Shown piece after piece: positions 25,415 to 35,776 of a DNA stretch of 64,000 nucleotides. Origin of the DNA: Opitutaceae bacterium (GTDB taxonomy: Bacteria; Verrucomicrobiota; Verrucomicrobiia; Opitutales; Opitutaceae); NCBI GenBank assembly GCA_015075305.1, contig JABTUS010000001.1:434001-498000 (forward strand), read 5' to 3'. How positions within the stretch are numbered: position 1 is the first letter of the stretch; each line of letters opens with the position of its first letter. The notes beneath the pieces are model-generated. The model searched no databases. It was not told where the DNA came from and saw only the letters and a program-made list of their open reading frames with translations. The translations under genes were made by a program, and so were the position numbers.

Positions 25415-25786
25415 TTAGATAAGGCGTAAAACTTTTTTGTTGAGAGGTTTGCGGCGGACTGGATCCGGGAAGCGAGCGCGCATGATTTGACGGGATAGCC
25501 TGTACATTTCCACGAGGATTTTTTTGAGACGGCGGTGTTCGGCAATGGCTTGATCAAACCAGTCGGCCTGTTCCTCTGACAATGCGAGGCTGACTGTCTT
25601 TGCGTTCACTTTTGTTGACCAGGTGAAACGATTTCCAGGCCGGCCCGGGGGGCGTCGGTAAACTGAACCTTGGCTGAGCGGACCCAGGCTTGCGAGTTCG
25701 GCCCGAAGCTGGGCGTAGCGTTGTTCCAGTCTGTCAATCGAGGGCATCGAGGAATTGTTGGCGATCGAGGGGAACAAAGTCAACAC
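25415..25786 (-). CDS. IS passenger, DUF6788-like small protein
   Basis: A 123-aa soluble protein inside the IS, divergent from the transposase. Visible features are a helical N-terminus (RLEQRYAQLRAEL), a short basic strand region (RPPGRPGNRFTWSTKV), NAKTVSLALSEEQADWF and a long basic C-terminal helix. The layout matches small proteins found beside transposases that I know as DUF6788. The family assignment is from memory and moderately sure. Its role in transposition is unknown. An internal ATG at about 25747 is an alternative start. The frame is intact while the neighbouring transposase is broken. Confidence 0.6.
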   Translation of the reverse strand: MLTLFPSIANNSSMPSIDRLEQRYAQLRAELASLGPLSQGSVYRRPPGRPGNRFTWSTKVNAKTVSLALSEEQADWFDQAIAEHRRLKKILVEMYRLSRQIMRARFPDPVRRKPLNKKVLRLI

Positions 25787-25799
25787 AGGACTGTCTATA

Positions 25800-27230
25800 T
25801 ACGGCCATATGCAAACGACTCCCTATTTCCCCTCCCTGCGGGCGCTCTGCGCCCCTTGGGCTCCCTGTTCCGGCAGGCCGCCAGTTCAGCCGGTGACCGG
25901 CGGCCTGTCCGCTCTGTTCGGATCCTTTTCCCAGGTCTGCTTGTTTCCTCTGAAAAAGGCCCGGCAGCCGCAGGCGTCAGTCTGGAAGTGGACATCTTCT
26001 GGGCCTTCTCGCCCGTGTGCTCAGGCGCGGTGATTCATGCCGGCCCGCTTTGATTCGCCTTCAGGCCGCCATGGTGGCGCGAGGCGCCGCCCGGCCTTCG
26101 GACAACACCAGCGCCTACTGCCAGGCTCGCCAGTCCCTTGATCTCTCATGGCTTCAGTCGCTGTTCGCATCAGTCAACCGATGGTTCACTCCCCGCACTC
26201 CCGGCGACTGGCTCGGACGCACCGTGCGCATCATGGACGGGTCCTGTTTCTCGATGCCTGATTCAGCCGAAAACGCCCGCCAGTTTGACTATCCCGGATG
26301 CCAGAAGAAAGGCTGCGGCTTTCCTCTCGGAAAGTTTGTCGGGTTGTTCTGCCTTCACAGCGGTCACCTGATCACTTTCGCCTACGCAACATGGAAGACC
26401 CGGCGGAGCTCACGCTGGCCAGAATGATCACCCACCATCTCAAGCCCGGGAATGTCCTCCGCCGACCGCCTCTACTGCGGCTATGAGTTTCTTCCGAGCT
26501 GCGCAGAAGGGTCGACTTCGTCATCCGCCTTCATGGTTCTCGCAAGACCATTCGCAACGGCTGCGGCAGCTGGTGCGAAACCTTCAAGCGCGGACCGAAA
26601 TCCAAGGAGTTTCCTCGAGCGCCTCCAGCGCATGCCCGGTCAGATCACCGTGCGCCTTGTCCGCTTCAGCACCTCTGTCGCGGATACCGCACACAAACCA
26701 TGACAATCGCCACCTCTCTGTTGGATCGCTCTGCGCGTTTCGATCACGCCATCGCGGCATTGTACATGCAGCGCTGGCACATCGAATTGCACTACCGCCA
26801 GATCAAGACCAATCTCGGACTGGATGTTCTTCGCGGGCTTTCCCCCGCCACAGTCGAGCGGGAGCTTTGGATGCACGCCATCGCCTACAATCTGATCCGC
26901 GCACTCATGCTCAAGGGCGCATTGACCGGCCAGATTCCCGTGGCGCGCCTCAGTTTCAAGGGCACCCTCGATCTTCTCATGAGCTGGGCACCACTTGCGA
27001 CACGCAGGCGACTCCTGCGTCATTTGAAGCAGGAACTGATTGATCGCATCATCTCCGATCTCGTCCCCTTCCGCCCCGGTCGCTCCGAACCACGGGCAAA
27101 AAAGCGCCGACCGAAAAACTACCAGTTCCTCACCAAACCTCGTCACATCTTCCGCGTATCTGCTCTCGTGCCCTCAAATAATGCTTCCCTTCTCGCAACC
27201 ATCACTGGATCGCTCCCCCTCGGGGCTTAA
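25800..27230 (+). pseudogene. IS4-type transposase, multiply frameshifted
   Basis: Fragments in all three frames assemble into one DDE transposase: LIRLQAAMVARGAARPSDNT and RIMDGSCFSMPDSAENA (first aspartate, near 26230), ADRLYCGYEFL (second aspartate, near 26465), VDFVIRLHGSRKTIRNG near 26515, and the Y-x2-R-x3-E-x6-K signature in LYMQRWHIELHYRQIK near 26760. The longest intact piece is 26700-27230. Several single-base changes separate the pieces, so no active enzyme is expected. The true N-terminus lies somewhere after 25800. Confidence 0.82.
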
Positions 27231-27288
27231 CTTAGCGCCATTCAGGTTTGACCCCTTTGGCTGAACGTCCGGCTACGCAGGGTTTGAT

Positions 27289-27575
27289 CCGGTGATAGGT
27301 GACAAACAGTCCAGGGTGATGGGTTACACTTTTATGATGCCTGAAATTGGACCTTTGTGTAGCGCGCAACACCACAGCCGGCCAGCATCGGAGGCGATGC
27401 GAAGAAAGGTCGGCTGTGGACGTTTTACCCATGAAAACCCGATACGCCCTTTTTGAAAGCCTCCGATTGTCAGTCTCGCCATGCTGTCCGTCTAGAGCAT
27501 GTCCGAAAACATGCATTCTTGATGGCAAGAATGTAACCCATCACCATGGACAATCTGTCACCTATCACTCCGGAT
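27289..27575. repeat. Short non-coding element with long inverted ends (MITE-like)
   Basis: 27291-27328 and 27532-27573 form near-perfect inverted copies of a ~40-bp sequence containing GTGATAGGTGACA and GGTGATGGGTTACA. The 287-bp unit has no gene of its own, only a degenerate frame. It looks like an internally deleted IS or a non-autonomous element; the parent family is not identified. Confidence 0.65.
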
Positions 27576-27648
27576 CATACCCAGCTGACTGTCCACTAAA
27601 CCGAGGCAATCACATGTAGAATGGGTCCCGCCCGCAATGACTCAGCTT

Positions 27649-27876
27649 CTATTTGTCCGAGGTAAGTCCACTTTTCGCTTTTGTGCTACGGATATTTATC
27701 CAGCGTTCGCCTTTCTTCTTCGCCCAACCCATCACGAAGAAGATCACGTAGTTGACCGCCGCGCCAGTAATACATACACGAAGCATTTGCGGCTTGTCTT
27801 TGGGTTCAGCGAGCAATGCAACGAGAACGACGAAAATGGTGGCAAAGACTGCGAGACCAAAATAGATCCATCTCAT
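27649..27876 (-). CDS. Candidate small membrane immunity protein of Rhs module 3
   Basis: A 75-aa protein with two predicted membrane helices (YFGLAVFATIFVVLVALLA and CITGAAVNYVIFFVMGWA) and a basic C-terminus. I recognise no family. It starts 38 bp after the stop of the Rhs tip of module 3 on the same strand. A small two-helix protein right after an Rhs tip is a common immunity arrangement, and that is the only basis for the call. Confidence 0.55.
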   Translation of the reverse strand: MRWIYFGLAVFATIFVVLVALLAEPKDKPQMLRVCITGAAVNYVIFFVMGWAKKKGERWINIRSTKAKSGLTSDK

Positions 27877-27914
27877 GGTTTATCCTAAAGTTTGTCGCAG
27901 CCCTTGTCTTTCCA

Positions 27915-30508
27915 CTAGTGCTGGAATTGCTTGACCAAGCCGTCTTGATGGAGGTAGTCCCCCATCAATTGCGATGTGGCCTGATTTGTCTGCTCCATGA
28001 TTTCAGCCTGCTGCCACTCGTTGTAGGCCGTGGCTCCAAAATGCTCGTAGGCTTTGATCGCAATTGTTCCAACAAGCAACGAGCCACCGCCATATTTCGC
28101 GATGCTGCCGAAGTTCGGCGAGCGATAGATTGTCGGCCTAAAATAGTTGATCGTGAAGTAGGTCGCGAGCGTGAGATGCCCCAACGTCAACCAAGCTTTC
28201 CCGTCGCTACTTTCGCTCACACTGTCTTTTAACTCTCCCGCAATCTGACCGATCTCGTCTGGCAGCAGCTTTCCAGCACCCCAGTTAAATGCAAGATCGC
28301 CCCCCATATCGCCGATGAAGCCGGTTCCGTCCTTCAAGAACGCCAAATTGTCGTTCTTAAAGCTGTTAGCTAGGCGCCGTGAGTATGCGAGCTGACTGTT
28401 AAATCGGTTCAACGCCTTCTGCGCTTCGCCTTGAAAGGTACCGATGATCTTTGCCAGTCCGTCGCACTCCTTTTTCAACTTTGCGTTCTCTGAATTGGTC
28501 TCAGCCCCCGGTCCTGGCTCTCCCTCCTCCGAAAAATCATCAAGCTCATCCCTGATGTCCAGGTCGGGAAAGCTGAAGGGGTCAAAATTGGGGTCTTCCT
28601 CCTCCTTGTAGGATTCGGCATCAACCCCAAATGGTTCCAATGTGATGACCTCTTCGTCCTCGCAGTCTTGCTGCCCCTCATAGTAGCTACAGTTCAATGC
28701 GCCCATCCCCAGATAGTCCCACCAGTTCGCCGGGTTGTTTCTCACGAATGCATACAAATTCAAACCGCCGTTTTCCTGGATCGGATCCCGGCCGATGAAG
28801 CGGCCGCTTTTCGGGTCGTAGATTCGTCGGCCATAGTTGTGTAACCCAAGGTCCGAAAAGTATTCCTTGGTTCCGTGGGCGTAGGTGAGGAGGCCAATCG
28901 GCATGTTGGCAGGAAGGCCACTGGGATAAAATGCCACCTCGCCAAAGGCGCTCAGGCTTCGGCTGTAGCCGCCGCTGAAGCCCCAGATGTTTCCGCGTCC
29001 GTCATAGTGCGGCAGGTAGCCGATTCCATTTGACCAAACGACCAGCAATCCTCCGGTTCCGTCGCCGCTCGCATGCCGTCCGGCCAGGTCCCTGCCCCAG
29101 AGGTATTGCGCGGTCTGCGTGTAGGCTCCCACGGTGTCGTACCGCAAGGTGACACGGTCGCCATCGTACAGACGCCATGAGGTGCCTGCCGTGCTGTAAC
29201 CATAGCCGCCCCACGGCTGCCAATAGCCAGTGTACTTCACAAGCCGGTGACGATAGTCGTAGGCAAAGCTGTGAACCATCGAACCCTTTGTCACATGAAC
29301 GAGGCGATTCTCCGCATCGTAGACATTGGTCTGCGTGCCATTGCTGAGGAGATTGCCGTCGGCATCGTGGGTCCACGCGCTGCCGCCGACCGCCGTGTAC
29401 TGGTTGAGCGCATTGGCCTGATAGGCGGCTCCATTTCCCGTCACGCGGTTGCCTTGTTCGTCATAACTCACGACGCTTCCCGGTCCGGATGTCAGTTCCG
29501 ATCGTGGATTGTAGGAGAAGGGAATGCCGGAAAAGAGACTGTCCTCCTTGTACTGCGTTTCGATCACGATGCGCGAAATCTCATCGCGGGTGTACTCGAA
29601 GCGGTGCGCGCTGAAACTCCCGCCACTGTACCGATTGTCATACGACACGAGATCATCGCGGTGCGCCGCCCAGGTGAGTACCTTTGATTGACTGGAATTG
29701 TCATTGATCGAAGCTGGCAGCCCTGAATTTGCGAGGTACGTGTAGGTGAATGTCGCTGGTCCGCTGACCGAGGACAGGAGCCCGGTTCCCGCTGCATAGG
29801 CGTAGTTCACCCCTTGGCCAAAAGCAGTTGAGCCGGTGCGTTGCATCATCGGCGAACTCTGCGTCCGCCGGCCATAAACATCATTGGTGTATGCGATAGA
29901 CCCAGTGCCGAATCCCGTCAGCGTCAGCGCCTCGTTGGAGAGCTGATCGTACGCCGTGTAACTCAGCGTTCGGCTGCCCACGCCATCAATCACCGTGGCG
30001 ATGCGCGCGCGTCGGTCGTAGGTGTAGGTGACTGCCGGCGTACCGTCCGAATAGGTTGTCGACAGGAGCTGTCCGGTGGCCGGGTCGTAGCCATAGTTCG
30101 TCACCACCCCGCGCGCCCAGGCGCGCGAGCTCATGCGTCCGGCGGCGTCATACGCATACGTCACGCTCATGGAGTTTGCATCGGTCTTCGCCAGAAGCAA
30201 CCCTGTCGCCGATCCATAGGTCCATGTCGTCCGGTCATACGCGCCGGTTGTCGCCGCGGGCCAGGTGGCGCCTGCTCCAGCCTGTGCTCTCGGTAGCTGC
30301 GCAGTTCCTACGATCTTCCGCACGAACTGTAGCTGCGTTCGACCGGGTACGATGCCGATCCCCATTCCCTCACAACCCGGCCATGGAGGTCATACTCGAC
30401 GCGCCGCGTCTGATTCTTCGCATCGGTGGTGGCGATGCGGCACCCCGCAGCATTGTACTGGTAAACCTCGGTGATGCGGCTTGCGGCCAGATCGGCGGGA
30501 TCGATCAT
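27915..30508 (-). pseudogene. Rhs/YD-repeat protein C-terminal half with tip (module 3), one frameshift
   Basis: From ATG 30508 about 60 residues of YD repeat are read (TEVYQYNAAGCRIATTD, RVEYDLHGRVVREWG), then the frame breaks near 30300-30330. It continues in the next frame for over 780 residues (TGAYDRTTWTYGSATGLLLA onward). The core ends with GRFIGRDPIQENGGLNLYAF. The roughly 230-residue tip has an acidic stretch (SYKEEEDPNFDPFSFPDL), a coiled-coil-like region and a C-terminal part with a membrane-like segment (GGGSLLVGTIAIKAY). No catalytic motif is evident. The N-terminal Rhs shell is absent. The start overlaps the upstream stop as ATGA. Confidence 0.78.
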
Positions 30509-30999
30509 GGCGCCGCCTCCTTTCCGCGGCCAAGTCGCGGTGTGAGTTTGCTCGGCGGAGCCGCCTTCTCCGGTCCGCGATCCGGCTTTCGTTCCTGCGC
30601 GTTCAGCCGGGATTCAAGTGCGAGCGCCTCCGCGGAAATCGGATTCGCTACGAGCACGCGTGCCAGTTCGCGCCGCGCAGCTGTGCGGTCGCCGAGTATC
30701 AACGCATGCACCCGGGCCTTGATGAGAATGGCCTGCTCCCGGCGAGCGGGAATCGACTCCAACTCGCCCAAGAGGGAAAGGACGGCCCCAAAACCCTTTC
30801 GCGCTTCGTCCAGGCGGCCGTTCTCAAGATCGGCGCTGGCTTGCGTCCACGCCTTGAAAAACGCCGTTGCATGAGCCTTCGGCAGGCTCAGCTTCAGGAA
30901 TGCATTGGGATCCGACGGCGGTGCCTGCTCGCGCGCGGCCGTTTGCCCGCTCAGGCGTCCCTCGCTGGGCAGCACCGCCAGCAGCAGAATCGCCAGCAA
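30505..30999 (-). CDS. Small exported alpha-helical protein upstream of Rhs module 3
   Basis: A 164-aa protein of unknown function. The frame begins at a TTG (30999) behind AAGGAG and opens with a hydrophobic leader (LAILLLAVLPSEG) that resembles a signal peptide. The middle is helical and repeat-like (ASADLENGRLDEARKGFGAVLSLL and AARRELARVLVANP), as in tetratricopeptide proteins. The C-terminus is basic and proline-rich. Its stop overlaps the ATG of the Rhs fragment by 4 bp, so the two may be cotranslated. No firm start can be given because upstream sequence has no ATG in frame. Confidence 0.5.
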   Translation of the reverse strand: MLAILLLAVLPSEGRLSGQTAAREQAPPSDPNAFLKLSLPKAHATAFFKAWTQASADLENGRLDEARKGFGAVLSLLGELESIPARREQAILIKARVHALILGDRTAARRELARVLVANPISAEALALESRLNAQERKPDRGPEKAAPPSKLTPRLGRGKEAAP

Positions 31000-31835
31000 A
31001 ACTCCTTGGACAAATCGCCTGCACGCCGGCGAGCACGCAACGAGATGAAACGATCCTCTACGATTGTCGCGGTAACCGCCTACGGCACGGCAGCTTGTGT
31101 GTGTGGGGGGCGAACATGGGGTGCGGTACCAAGCCTCTGTGAACGCGATGATCAGGGGGGAAGATCAGAGCCTCGGTGCGCTGCGAGATGAGCCCGCACT
31201 TATCAGGGGCCGCAATGAAATTTTTCTCTCACCGCCCCAATTGCGTGAGCTGCGGAAACTTCGGTGAAAGTTTTTTTGGTGAAGCTCTATTCGTGCCTCA
31301 CGCCACTCGTTCAGTCGGCGAGATTGCTGCCTATCGGACAATCGCCATCCAGCTTGTCGTTGCAGGGGCGGCCGAATGTGCTGCAGGGCGCAACCGCGGT
31401 CTCGAGCCCAACAATTTCCCGAAGCCAGTCTCTCTTACGCTTCCCTTTTGCAAACCCGGAGCAACTCAATCCACGGCTTCTTGCGGACATCGAAACAACT
31501 TACTTGTATACAATCCTAGCAGTCAGTTTTCATCTCGCCAAGCTAAGACCTTGACACCCGGAAGTCGATAAGGCGGTCAAAATTGATGAATGAAAATTCA
31601 TCGCAGATGCATCCTAGGTACTTAGCTGTAAATACTTGAATCAGAGAAATAAAGAAACCCAGTTGACACTATGATTCGCGCCGGGAGTCTGGCGACCGCT
31701 GGCGAAAAGTGCGATGCCCTCGATTCCATGAGAGCATTTCATGGGCTGCCAATACTCCGTCTGTCACGGTGTCATTTCTATTGGATGAGTCGCCGTGTAT
31801 ACGAACTCACGCTAAACCACGTCAACCTCACCTTC
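31000..31835. other. Intergenic stretch between the Rhs island and the TonB receptor
   Basis: No convincing gene. One 39-codon frame at 31148-31267 (MIRGEDQSLGAL..., ending LRELRKLR) could be the tail of a lost gene. The last 250 bp before the receptor are AT-rich (31500-31660) and would suit a promoter, with a TTGACA at 31662 but no good -10 at the right distance. Confidence 0.45.
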
Positions 31836-34800
31836 ATGACCCGCCACTCCGAATCGACAACAAATGTGTCAATTCTCCCGGCCAATACAAGCGCTACCCG
31901 AATGGCCGCCTGCTTGTTTGCCCTAACAGCCTGTCTTCAGGCGCAATCGATCGACCCCGCCGTTGGCCCTCCTACCACTGCCTCCACGCAGCCTCCGCCG
32001 CTTGTCAGTGCTCAAAGCGATACCGAAGAAACTGTCATCAAGCTGATGCCATTTGTCGTGGCGGCGGATGCCGATCGCGGCTATCAGTCAACCTCAACGC
32101 TTGCCGGCACACGCCTGCGAACGGAGCTGCGTGATGTGGGTGCCGCGATCTCTGTGGTCAATGCGCAGTTCCTCGCAGACACCGCGTCGACGAATGCGAA
32201 AGACCTTCTGGTGTACACAATCGGCACCGAGGCCGCCGGAATGGGCGGAAACTTTTCCGGAATGAGCACCGGGAACGGCTTTTCCAATGCTGAGGACGGC
32301 CTGGTCAGCCCAAATCAGGCGACACGTGTGCGGGGGTTGAGTGGCGCCGACCTGACCCGCGATTTTTTCTCAACCGATATCGGCATGGATTCCTACAACA
32401 CGGAGCGCGTCGACATCTCCCGGGGTGCCAACGCCATACTCTTCGGACTGGGAAGCCCCGCTGGCATCATCAACAACCAACTCAAGGTCGCCAACCTCCG
32501 GAGAAACGACATCACTTTCGCCGAAAGGGTCAGCCGGTACGGCGCCCATCGCGAGGTGCTCGATGTCAACCAGACAATTGTCAGGGACAGACTCGCCGTG
32601 CGGGTCATCGGTCTGAATGACGAGGAGCAGTATCGTCAGAAACCAGCGTTCGAGGACGATCGCCGCCTGTTCGCATCCCTGCGCTGGGAACCCCATCTGA
32701 CAAGAAGTGGATCCACCCAGGTTCAAGTCAGCTATGAAGATGGTAGAATCAAGGCGAACCGCCCCCGGCTGAATCCACCTCAGGACGGCCTGTCCGTCTG
32801 GTACTCTGTTCTCGACAAGGTCGCCCTCGATCCAACGGCTCCAACCACCGTCACAAACAGTCCGTTGCTCGCCGCCCACCTCGGTTCGGCTGGACGCTGG
32901 TTCGGTCAGGTCGCTGCTGTCTTCACGGACCCCGCCTCAGCGACACAGGGTGGCAGCGGCGTACCGCCATTCATGATGAGTCGCGGCGGTACCCCCTACA
33001 CCCAGTGGTTTGCCGTCGGCTCGTATACCGCACTCGGCAACAATCCACGATTCTTTCTCAATCAGCAGTTCGCGCCGGAGGGCCAGGCCTATGCGGGACT
33101 CTGGAAATACCAGGAGCTGCGGGATCCCAGTGTCTTCAATTTCTACGACAAGCTCCTCGACGGACCAAACAAGCGTGAGACTGCCGACTTCAACGCATTG
33201 AACGCTACAATCCGCCAAACGTTCATCAACGACGCAATCGGACTGGAACTCGCCTACGACCGCCAGGAACACTCCCGACGCAACCGCAGCCTGATAGGCT
33301 TCGATGCCGCCACCATCCATGTAGACATGCAGAACAAATTGGTCGACGGATCTCCGAACCCAAACTTCGGTCGACCCTATTTCGCCTCCGATTCGATCGG
33401 GAACTACATGGTCGATTCAGATCGCGAGGCCTTCCGCGCCACCACTTACGCCACAATTGACCTGACCCGAAAAGCCGGCCTGCTGCGACACCTGGGACGT
33501 CACGTTTTCACAGGTGTCTACAGCGACCAGGAGAGCACCCGCCTTTCCCGCACCCACCAGGGTTTCGCCTACACCCTCGATCAGAACATCTACGCAGACA
33601 ATCCGGCAGCACAGTCCTATCCCGGCTACGTCGCCATCCACTATCTCGGCAACTCGATCGCCAGCCTCTCCTCCCCGGTCGGAGCAAACATCCAGAATCT
33701 CACCGCGTTGCACAATCCGGCCGCCACGGGCACGGCGCTCCTCTTCGACAATCGCAAAGACGCTTGGGTGCAGGCCCCAGTCAGCGTGCTCGATGCTGAG
33801 TCCAATCTCGACAAGCTCTACTCCCAGGCTTCGCGCGCGTTCAACAAGACCAGAAGCTGGTCGGCCATCTGGCAAAGCTACTTTCTCAATCGCAAGCTGG
33901 TCGGCCTCGTTGGCTGGAGGCAGGATGATTTCTCGCTCTTCGACGCCGGGGTGCCGAAAAAGGTCCCCGTCACTGACCAGGTCAATCCATTCGATCCAAC
34001 ATGGGTCTACCCGGATTCACCCACCATCCATGCCAGGGATCAGACCGTGAGTTGGAGTATCGTCGGGCATGCGCCCAATTTCATCAAGCGCCACCTGCCT
34101 GCCGGTACGGACATCAGTGTTTCCTACAATCGCTCGGAGAATTTTCGTCCGTCCTCCACCGTGGCCGACGTCTACGGCCGGCCATTCGCCCCTCCCTCAG
34201 GCTCAACCCGCGACATCGGGGCAACCCTTTCCTTTGCCGACAACAAATTCGTCCTGCGTGTGATGCGCTACGAGACCACTCAGTCAAATGACGTCAGCAC
34301 ATTCTACAACACCTTCTGGCCCGGCAACGATGTGGTGCGCGCAATGAACGGCCTTCGCGGCTCCCAGACCTCCGAAGTCTTGATCAACCGCTGGTTTGGC
34401 TTCACGCCCTCCGACTCACGCTACCTGCCGCTGCGGGCGAGTCTGACGAACCCGGCTCAAGCCAACAACCCCAATCCATCCCTTACGACTGCCGAGTCGG
34501 CGGCACGCAACGCCTGGTTCACCCAGCGCACACGCGAAGAATGGCTCCGGCCTGTCGATCCTCTGCTCGCCTCATCCTGGGCATTCACTCAGAACGCGAG
34601 TGGAACCTGGAGCGCGACTCGTCCGCCGAATGTCGGCAACATCGCCGCCACCGAATCGAAGGGGCTGGAAATCGAGGGGACCTACAACCCCCTTCCCTAC
34701 TGGCGCATCACCTTCAACGCCGCCCGGCAGAAGGCCTACCGAGCCAGCTACGGCGCCGACTTTGCTGAATTCGTCGACCGAAACCTGAAGCTTTGGACCG

Positions 34801-35345
34801 ACGGCGACGGCATAGTCGCTTCAAGCATCCGCGCGCAGAACGGATTCGAGGACATCCCGTATTTCAACAGCGTGACCGGCTCGCGTCTCGGCATTCTGGC
34901 GATCAACAACATGTACATCCCGTACCTCAATGCCCTCGCCGCCAACAACGCCGCCGCCCAGGAACTTCGCAAATGGCGCTTCAATGTCATCACCAACTAC
35001 GACTTTCAGCATCGAGGACTAAAAGGCTTCAGCGTGGGCGGAGGCGCTCGCTGGCAGGATCGGGTCGCTGTCGGCTACGGTGTGAAAAGGAATGAGCTCG
35101 GTGTGTGGGTGTCGGACATCACCCAGCCTCACTTCGGAAGTGACGAACTGGACATCGATCTCTGGGCAAAGTATTCGCGAAGGCTCCACAAGGATCGGAT
35201 CCGCTGGACCGTGCAGATCAATATCCGGGACTTGTTCGGCAACGACGACCTCATTGCCGTGACCGCGCAGCCCAACGGTCAGATCGCCTCGGCGCGCATC
35301 CCGCAGCCCATGCAGTGGTCTGTCACAAATTCGTTCACATTCTGA
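31836..35345 (+). CDS. TonB-dependent outer-membrane receptor, Opitutaceae-type
   Basis: An 1169-aa outer-membrane transporter. The leader MTRHSESTTNVSILPAN... with the hydrophobic part AACLFALTACLQAQ is the export signal. Then come a TonB-box-like VIKLMPFVVAADADRGYQST, a plug domain (LRDVGAAISVVNAQFLADT, RVDISRGANAILFGLGSPAG) and a long 22-strand barrel ending in a terminal phenylalanine (WSVTNSFTF). The frame is open to 31671, but ATG 31836 is the start that gives a signal peptide. It would import a large ligand, probably a carbohydrate, with TonB-ExbBD. No SusD-like partner is next to it, which is usual for this verrucomicrobial receptor type. Confidence 0.9.
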   Translation: MTRHSESTTNVSILPANTSATRMAACLFALTACLQAQSIDPAVGPPTTASTQPPPLVSAQSDTEETVIKLMPFVVAADADRGYQSTSTLAGTRLRTELRDVGAAISVVNAQFLADTASTNAKDLLVYTIGTEAAGMGGNFSGMSTGNGFSNAEDGLVSPNQATRVRGLSGADLTRDFFSTDIGMDSYNTERVDISRGANAILFGLGSPAGIINNQLKVANLRRNDITFAERVSRYGAHREVLDVNQTIVRDRLAVRVIGLNDEEQYRQKPAFEDDRRLFASLRWEPHLTRSGSTQVQVSYEDGRIKANRPRLNPPQDGLSVWYSVLDKVALDPTAPTTVTNSPLLAAHLGSAGRWFGQVAAVFTDPASATQGGSGVPPFMMSRGGTPYTQWFAVGSYTALGNNPRFFLNQQFAPEGQAYAGLWKYQELRDPSVFNFYDKLLDGPNKRETADFNALNATIRQTFINDAIGLELAYDRQEHSRRNRSLIGFDAATIHVDMQNKLVDGSPNPNFGRPYFASDSIGNYMVDSDREAFRATTYATIDLTRKAGLLRHLGRHVFTGVYSDQESTRLSRTHQGFAYTLDQNIYADNPAAQSYPGYVAIHYLGNSIASLSSPVGANIQNLTALHNPAATGTALLFDNRKDAWVQAPVSVLDAESNLDKLYSQASRAFNKTRSWSAIWQSYFLNRKLVGLVGWRQDDFSLFDAGVPKKVPVTDQVNPFDPTWVYPDSPTIHARDQTVSWSIVGHAPNFIKRHLPAGTDISVSYNRSENFRPSSTVADVYGRPFAPPSGSTRDIGATLSFADNKFVLRVMRYETTQSNDVSTFYNTFWPGNDVVRAMNGLRGSQTSEVLINRWFGFTPSDSRYLPLRASLTNPAQANNPNPSLTTAESAARNAWFTQRTREEWLRPVDPLLASSWAFTQNASGTWSATRPPNVGNIAATESKGLEIEGTYNPLPYWRITFNAARQKAYRASYGADFAEFVDRNLKLWTDGDGIVASSIRAQNGFEDIPYFNSVTGSRLGILAINNMYIPYLNALAANNAAAQELRKWRFNVITNYDFQHRGLKGFSVGGGARWQDRVAVGYGVKRNELGVWVSDITQPHFGSDELDIDLWAKYSRRLHKDRIRWTVQINIRDLFGNDDLIAVTAQPNGQIASARIPQPMQWSVTNSFTF

Positions 35346-35368
35346 ACCTCCTTTCTCCTTTCCGCAGA

Positions 35369-35403
35369 CAGCCGGCTCCGTTCCTGATGCACGAAGCCGG
35401 CTG
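35369..35403 (+). terminator. Hairpin after the TonB receptor gene
   Basis: CAGCCGGCT (35369-35377) pairs with AGCCGGCTG (35395-35403) across a 17-nt loop, 24 bp after the stop. No T-run follows, so it is a weak intrinsic terminator at best. Confidence 0.4.
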
Positions 35404-35495
35404 CAATCCGGGTTCAAATTCGCGCTTGATTTCCGCAGACGCGGGCCGATGTCCAGTAACGGGGTTGCCGTGAAACATCGACCCGGAAGCCGATC

Positions 35496-35750
35496 ATGAA
35501 ATATCTGATTCTCGCAATTCTTCTCCTTCTGGGAGGCCAGGCGCATGCACAAAGCGACCTGATTGCGATCTCGTACAAGGGGCGAATCGAGTACTATTGG
35601 GTGCTGTACACATCCCCCGACGGCCGTCACACGAAAATCACCAATTACAACTCGGCGATCAGCTTCTATGTCGATACCGGGTTCCTCAACTCGATCACCA
35701 TCAGCCGCCCGCCAGAGCGGCAATCCCGTCTCGTGCGAATCTGGCGGTAG
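35496..35750 (+). CDS. Small exported hypothetical protein
   Basis: An 84-aa protein with a clear signal peptide (MKYLILAILLLLGGQAHAQ), leaving about 65 mature residues rich in aromatic and beta-prone segments (ISYKGRIEYYWVLYTSPDG). No family recognised and no cysteines. It stands alone between the TonB receptor and the convergent UxaA-type gene. The signal sequence and sensible codon use argue that it is real. Confidence 0.6.
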   Translation: MKYLILAILLLLGGQAHAQSDLIAISYKGRIEYYWVLYTSPDGRHTKITNYNSAISFYVDTGFLNSITISRPPERQSRLVRIWR

Positions 35751-35776
35751 CGTTCACCGCGGCCCCCCATCTCGTT

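Larger units (their letters stand above)
25406..27243. mobile_element. IS4-type element with passenger gene and 11-bp target duplication
   Basis: An 1838-bp element bounded by inverted GAATGGCGCT ends and direct repeats AGGTTTGACCC at 25395-25405 and 27244-27254. It carries a decayed IS4-type transposase on the plus strand and a divergent small gene on the minus strand. Copy A of the Rhs repeat (22620-22655) shows the uninterrupted target sequence. Confidence 0.88.

Noticed and set aside
27289-27575. CRISPR array or attachment site
   Set aside because: Only two copies of the repeat exist and they are inverted, which fits transposon ends, not a direct-repeat array.
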